In this document: piece by piece, positions 52,556 through 53,997 of the stretch
How the letters are laid out: the number at the start of each line of letters is the position of its first letter
Position numbering within the stretch: position 1 is the stretch's first letter
Assembly (NCBI RefSeq): GCF_030848475.1
Contig: NZ_JAVDDS010000028.1
Span: 1 to 53,997 of the forward strand
Source: Herbivorax alkaliphila
Lineage (GTDB): Bacteria; Bacillota; Clostridia; Acetivibrionales; Acetivibrionaceae
Direction: 5' to 3'
Length of the DNA: 53,997 nt
Notes under the pieces: generated by a model
Seen by the model: only the letters and a program-made list of their open reading frames with translations
Databases searched by the model: none
Told to the model about the DNA's origin: nothing
Translations under genes and position numbers: made by a program

Positions 52556-53233
52556 TTGCGAGTAGTAACATGGAATTGCAATGGTGCATTTAGAAAAAAG
52601 TACAGTGCTGTTAAAAATTTAAATGCTGATATATTTATTATTCAAGAATGCGAGAACCCAGAAACAGTAAATGATGAAGGTTATAGTAAGTTTGCGAGCA
52701 ATTATTTATGGGTTGGACACAAAAACAAAGGATTGGGTGTGTTTGCAAAAGATAGAATAAATTTAAAGAATTGTGAATGGGAGTCGTATGGATTAGAATG
52801 GTTTATTTCATGTACCATTAATGACAATTTAAACCTAATTGGTACATGGGGATGTGGAAACTATATAGAAGATATATATGTGTATTTAAAGATACATTTC
52901 AAAAAAATGGAGGCAATGAAAAATCTATTGATATGTGGAGATTTTAACAGTAATAGTTGTTGGGATAAAAATCATAAGATTAGAACACATTCAGCAGTAG
53001 TAAAAGATTTAGAAAGTTTAAATTTGCACAGTTGTTATCATTGTAAAGAAGATGAGTTTCAAGGTATGGAATCAAAACCTACTTTTTATTTATATAAAAG
53101 AGAAGATAGATCATATCATATTGACTATTGTTTTTATGATAAAGATAAAATTAATGATGTGTCGATTGGAAAATATGAAGATTGGATATCTCTTAGTGAC
53201 CATATGCCTGTTAACATAGGAATTGATATATGA
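52556..53233 (+). CDS. Endonuclease/exonuclease/phosphatase-family protein
   Basis: TTG at 52556 (RVVTWNCNGAF) lies about 8 bases after GAGGTGA and gives 225 aa; an ATG at 52547 is in frame but overlaps the site. EEP-fold motifs: WNCNGAF, IIQECENP (metal-binding Glu), ICGDFNSN (Asp and Asn) and SDHMPVN (final Asp-His pair). The family covers DNases, AP endonucleases and lipid or inositol phosphatases. A compact form like this is often a nuclease, but the substrate cannot be read. Fifth gene of the right array. Confidence 0.85.
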   Translation: MRVVTWNCNGAFRKKYSAVKNLNADIFIIQECENPETVNDEGYSKFASNYLWVGHKNKGLGVFAKDRINLKNCEWESYGLEWFISCTINDNLNLIGTWGCGNYIEDIYVYLKIHFKKMEAMKNLLICGDFNSNSCWDKNHKIRTHSAVVKDLESLNLHSCYHCKEDEFQGMESKPTFYLYKREDRSYHIDYCFYDKDKINDVSIGKYEDWISLSDHMPVNIGIDI

Positions 53234-53250
53234 TATGATATTTTTAAGGA

Positions 53251-53268
53251 GGGCACATCCGTGTGCCC
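53251..53268. other. Hairpin after cassette gene 5
   Basis: GGGCACATCCGTGTGCCC, a 7-bp stem with TCCG loop, 17 bases after the stop codon. Same CACRTCCGTG core as at 52315-52330. Confidence 0.55.
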
Positions 53269-53294
53269 CTCTGAGACTAGGGTCATCTGACTTC

Positions 53295-53379
53295 GTACAA
53301 CAATATAGTTCTGGCAATTCCACCCGCAAAGGGCAGTCGCCCTAAGCGGCTGAAACAGCAGAACTACAAGACGTTATGT
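53295..53379 (+). repeat. attC-like site 5
   Basis: The clearest site. R'' GTACAAC (53295-53301), spacer AATAT, L'' AGTTCTG; L' CAGAACT (perfect), spacer ACAAGAC, junction GTTATGT (53373-53379). R'' and its flank match the cassette's own start at 52466-52483 in 16 of 18 positions. It is 85 bases long. Confidence 0.85.
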
Positions 53380-53407
53380 GAAATGCTAGCTTAAGGAGGC
53401 GTATTCT

Positions 53408-53869
53408 ATGATAGCAAGAAGAGAAAAAATAAAAAAAATTTTAAATAACAAGTCTGGAGAGCGAGCAATATTTGAAATTTATCAGATATTAAGTCCAGTA
53501 TTTTATACTAATCCTAATAATTTATCTCGTTATGAGAAGAATATAGTCTTTATTGAGGAATTAGAAAATGAAGTTAACAATGGTGGATTTAATCAATTTT
53601 TCTTTAATACAGCTGGCGATTATACTTTTGAAATACTAAAAGCATTAAATGAAATTGGGTCTTTAAAATTTTCAGGAATTTTAGAGAAAGCAATTGATGT
53701 ATTTCCGGCTAGAGATATTCCCGAAGAAATGGAATTAAGAAGAGAAGTATTAGAACAAATTGAAGAAAAAGCTAATCCAATTTGGAATGAACTTGATATG
53801 GAATTTTATAAATATGAAGAAGATATTCATAAGCTAATGGTCGATTATATAATAGAAAATATTAGGTAG
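53408..53869 (+). CDS. DMP19/DUF4375-family protein
   Basis: A 153-aa protein with TTAAGGAGG before its ATG, 29 bases after the junction. The signature ELENEVNNGGFNQFFFNTAG followed by a helix (TFEILKALNEIGSLKFSGIL) fits the DMP19-like family (DUF4375), named for a neisserial DNA-mimic protein. Many members are found singly in accessory regions; a DNA-mimic role is not established for most. The C-terminus is acidic (EFYKYEEDIHKLM). Last complete gene of the visible array. Confidence 0.75.
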   Translation: MIARREKIKKILNNKSGERAIFEIYQILSPVFYTNPNNLSRYEKNIVFIEELENEVNNGGFNQFFFNTAGDYTFEILKALNEIGSLKFSGILEKAIDVFPARDIPEEMELRREVLEQIEEKANPIWNELDMEFYKYEEDIHKLMVDYIIENIR

Positions 53870-53900
53870 ATTGCTTAATTTGAAAGCCAGCTAGCACATC

Positions 53901-53997
53901 ACATAACAGCAAGGTTTACGGCTCCGCTACGCTTCACCCAAATTTCTGAAACTAAGCCAAGTCTGGCTAAGTTTCAGAAACTTCGTAAACCTGCGGG
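53901..53997 (+). repeat. attC-like site 6, cut by the window end
   Basis: R'' ACATAAC (53901-53907) matches the cassette's own GTTATGT start at 53373 over 16 of 18 flanking positions. L'' AGGTTTACG and L' CGTAAACCT are perfectly complementary 9-mers. An inner stem, TTTCTGAAACT/AGTTTCAGAAA, lies between. The window ends in the L'-R' spacer, so the next junction box should lie within a few bases. Confidence 0.8.

Larger units (their letters stand above)
48157..53997 (+). mobile_element. Right integron-like cassette array, six cassettes, continues past the window
   Basis: Cassettes start at 48157, 49292, 50923, 51772, 52466 and 53373. Each holds one plus-strand gene followed by a folded attC-like site. 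In every cassette the start and the opening of its own end site are reverse complements: GTTATAGGAC/GTCCTATAAC exact; GATATATGAAACCAAG 14 of 16; GATATATGAAAGCTGG 15 of 16; GTTGTAC-type 16 of 18; GTTATGT-type 16 of 18. The second is shorter but matches over ATATATC and the T-rich flank. No integrase gene is in view. Confidence 0.8.

Noticed and set aside
49184-53997. The repeated spacers as a CRISPR array
   Set aside because: Units are 0.5-1.6 kb apart, contain full genes, and repeats are folded and variable rather than short identical direct repeats.
1-53997. tRNA, rRNA or known riboswitches
   Set aside because: No T-arm consensus with an acceptor fold, no rRNA-like stretch, and no recognised aptamer core was found by eye; weak ones could be missed.

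Overview
The window is about 54 kb of AT-rich DNA from a low-GC Gram-positive bacterium, most likely a cellulosome-forming clostridium (Ruminiclostridium/Acetivibrio-like). Three things point there: several secreted proteins ending in type I dockerin repeats, clostridial-type GGAGG ribosome binding sites, and a miaB-ylbF-mutS-mutL-miaA-hfq-lexA gene order followed by ylxM-ffh-rpsP-khpA-rimM-trmD. No tRNA, rRNA, CRISPR array, phage module or recombinase gene was recognised.

Layout. (1) 1-8.5 kb is an accessory region: a cut-off transglutaminase-like gene, small unknown genes, a DinB-like gene, then an integron-like and partly decayed stretch (about 2.4-8.5 kb). That stretch holds an unknown cassette gene, a TIR-domain gene and a 1005-aa TrlF-type PHP/ABC-ATPase, each separated by long palindromic spacers. 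(2) 8.5-13.7 kb is a scarred zone: two PhzF-family genes among remnants of a methyltransferase, a second PhzF, a VOC protein, an MFS permease and a frameshifted protein made only of dockerin repeats. (3) 13.7-28.2 kb is a secretion and cell-surface block: L,D-transpeptidase, dockerin-bearing beta-helix lyase, alpha/beta hydrolase, GH77-like glucanotransferase (minus strand), two near-identical tandem CotH-dockerin genes with duplicated leaders and terminators, and a D,D-carboxypeptidase with SLH repeats. (4) 28.6-46.3 kb is mostly housekeeping: an orotate-PRTase-like gene, miaB, a CAP protein, ylbF, mutS, mutL, miaA, hfq, lexA with a divergent yneA-like gene under clear SOS operators, two ATP-grasp genes, ylxM, ffh, rpsP, khpA, rimM and trmD. 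A GH8-dockerin xylanase follows. (5) 48.1 kb to the end is a fresh cassette array of six genes, all on the plus strand: HEPN-like, RelA/SpoT-HEPN fusion, GNAT, unknown, EEP nuclease/phosphatase and DMP19. Each is followed by an attC-like folded site.

The most interesting signal is this array. In each of the six cassettes the bases just after the junction at its start are the reverse complement of the bases opening the folded site at its end (10-18 bp). The exact sequence differs between cassettes but always matches within one. That is the pairing expected of integron cassettes, whose attC site is rebuilt when the cassette circularises. The folded sites also show inner L boxes, 5- and 7-base spacers in several cases, and compensatory changes. 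Some cassettes use GAT/ATC in place of the canonical GTT/AAC. No integrase is in view, so this is either the distal part of an integron or a cluster lacking an integrase. Cassette contents (TIR, TrlF, HEPN, RelA-HEPN) lean towards defence or toxin functions. SOS-box-like palindromes sit 24-25 bases ahead of the first cassette of each array and resemble the boxes at the window's own lexA gene.
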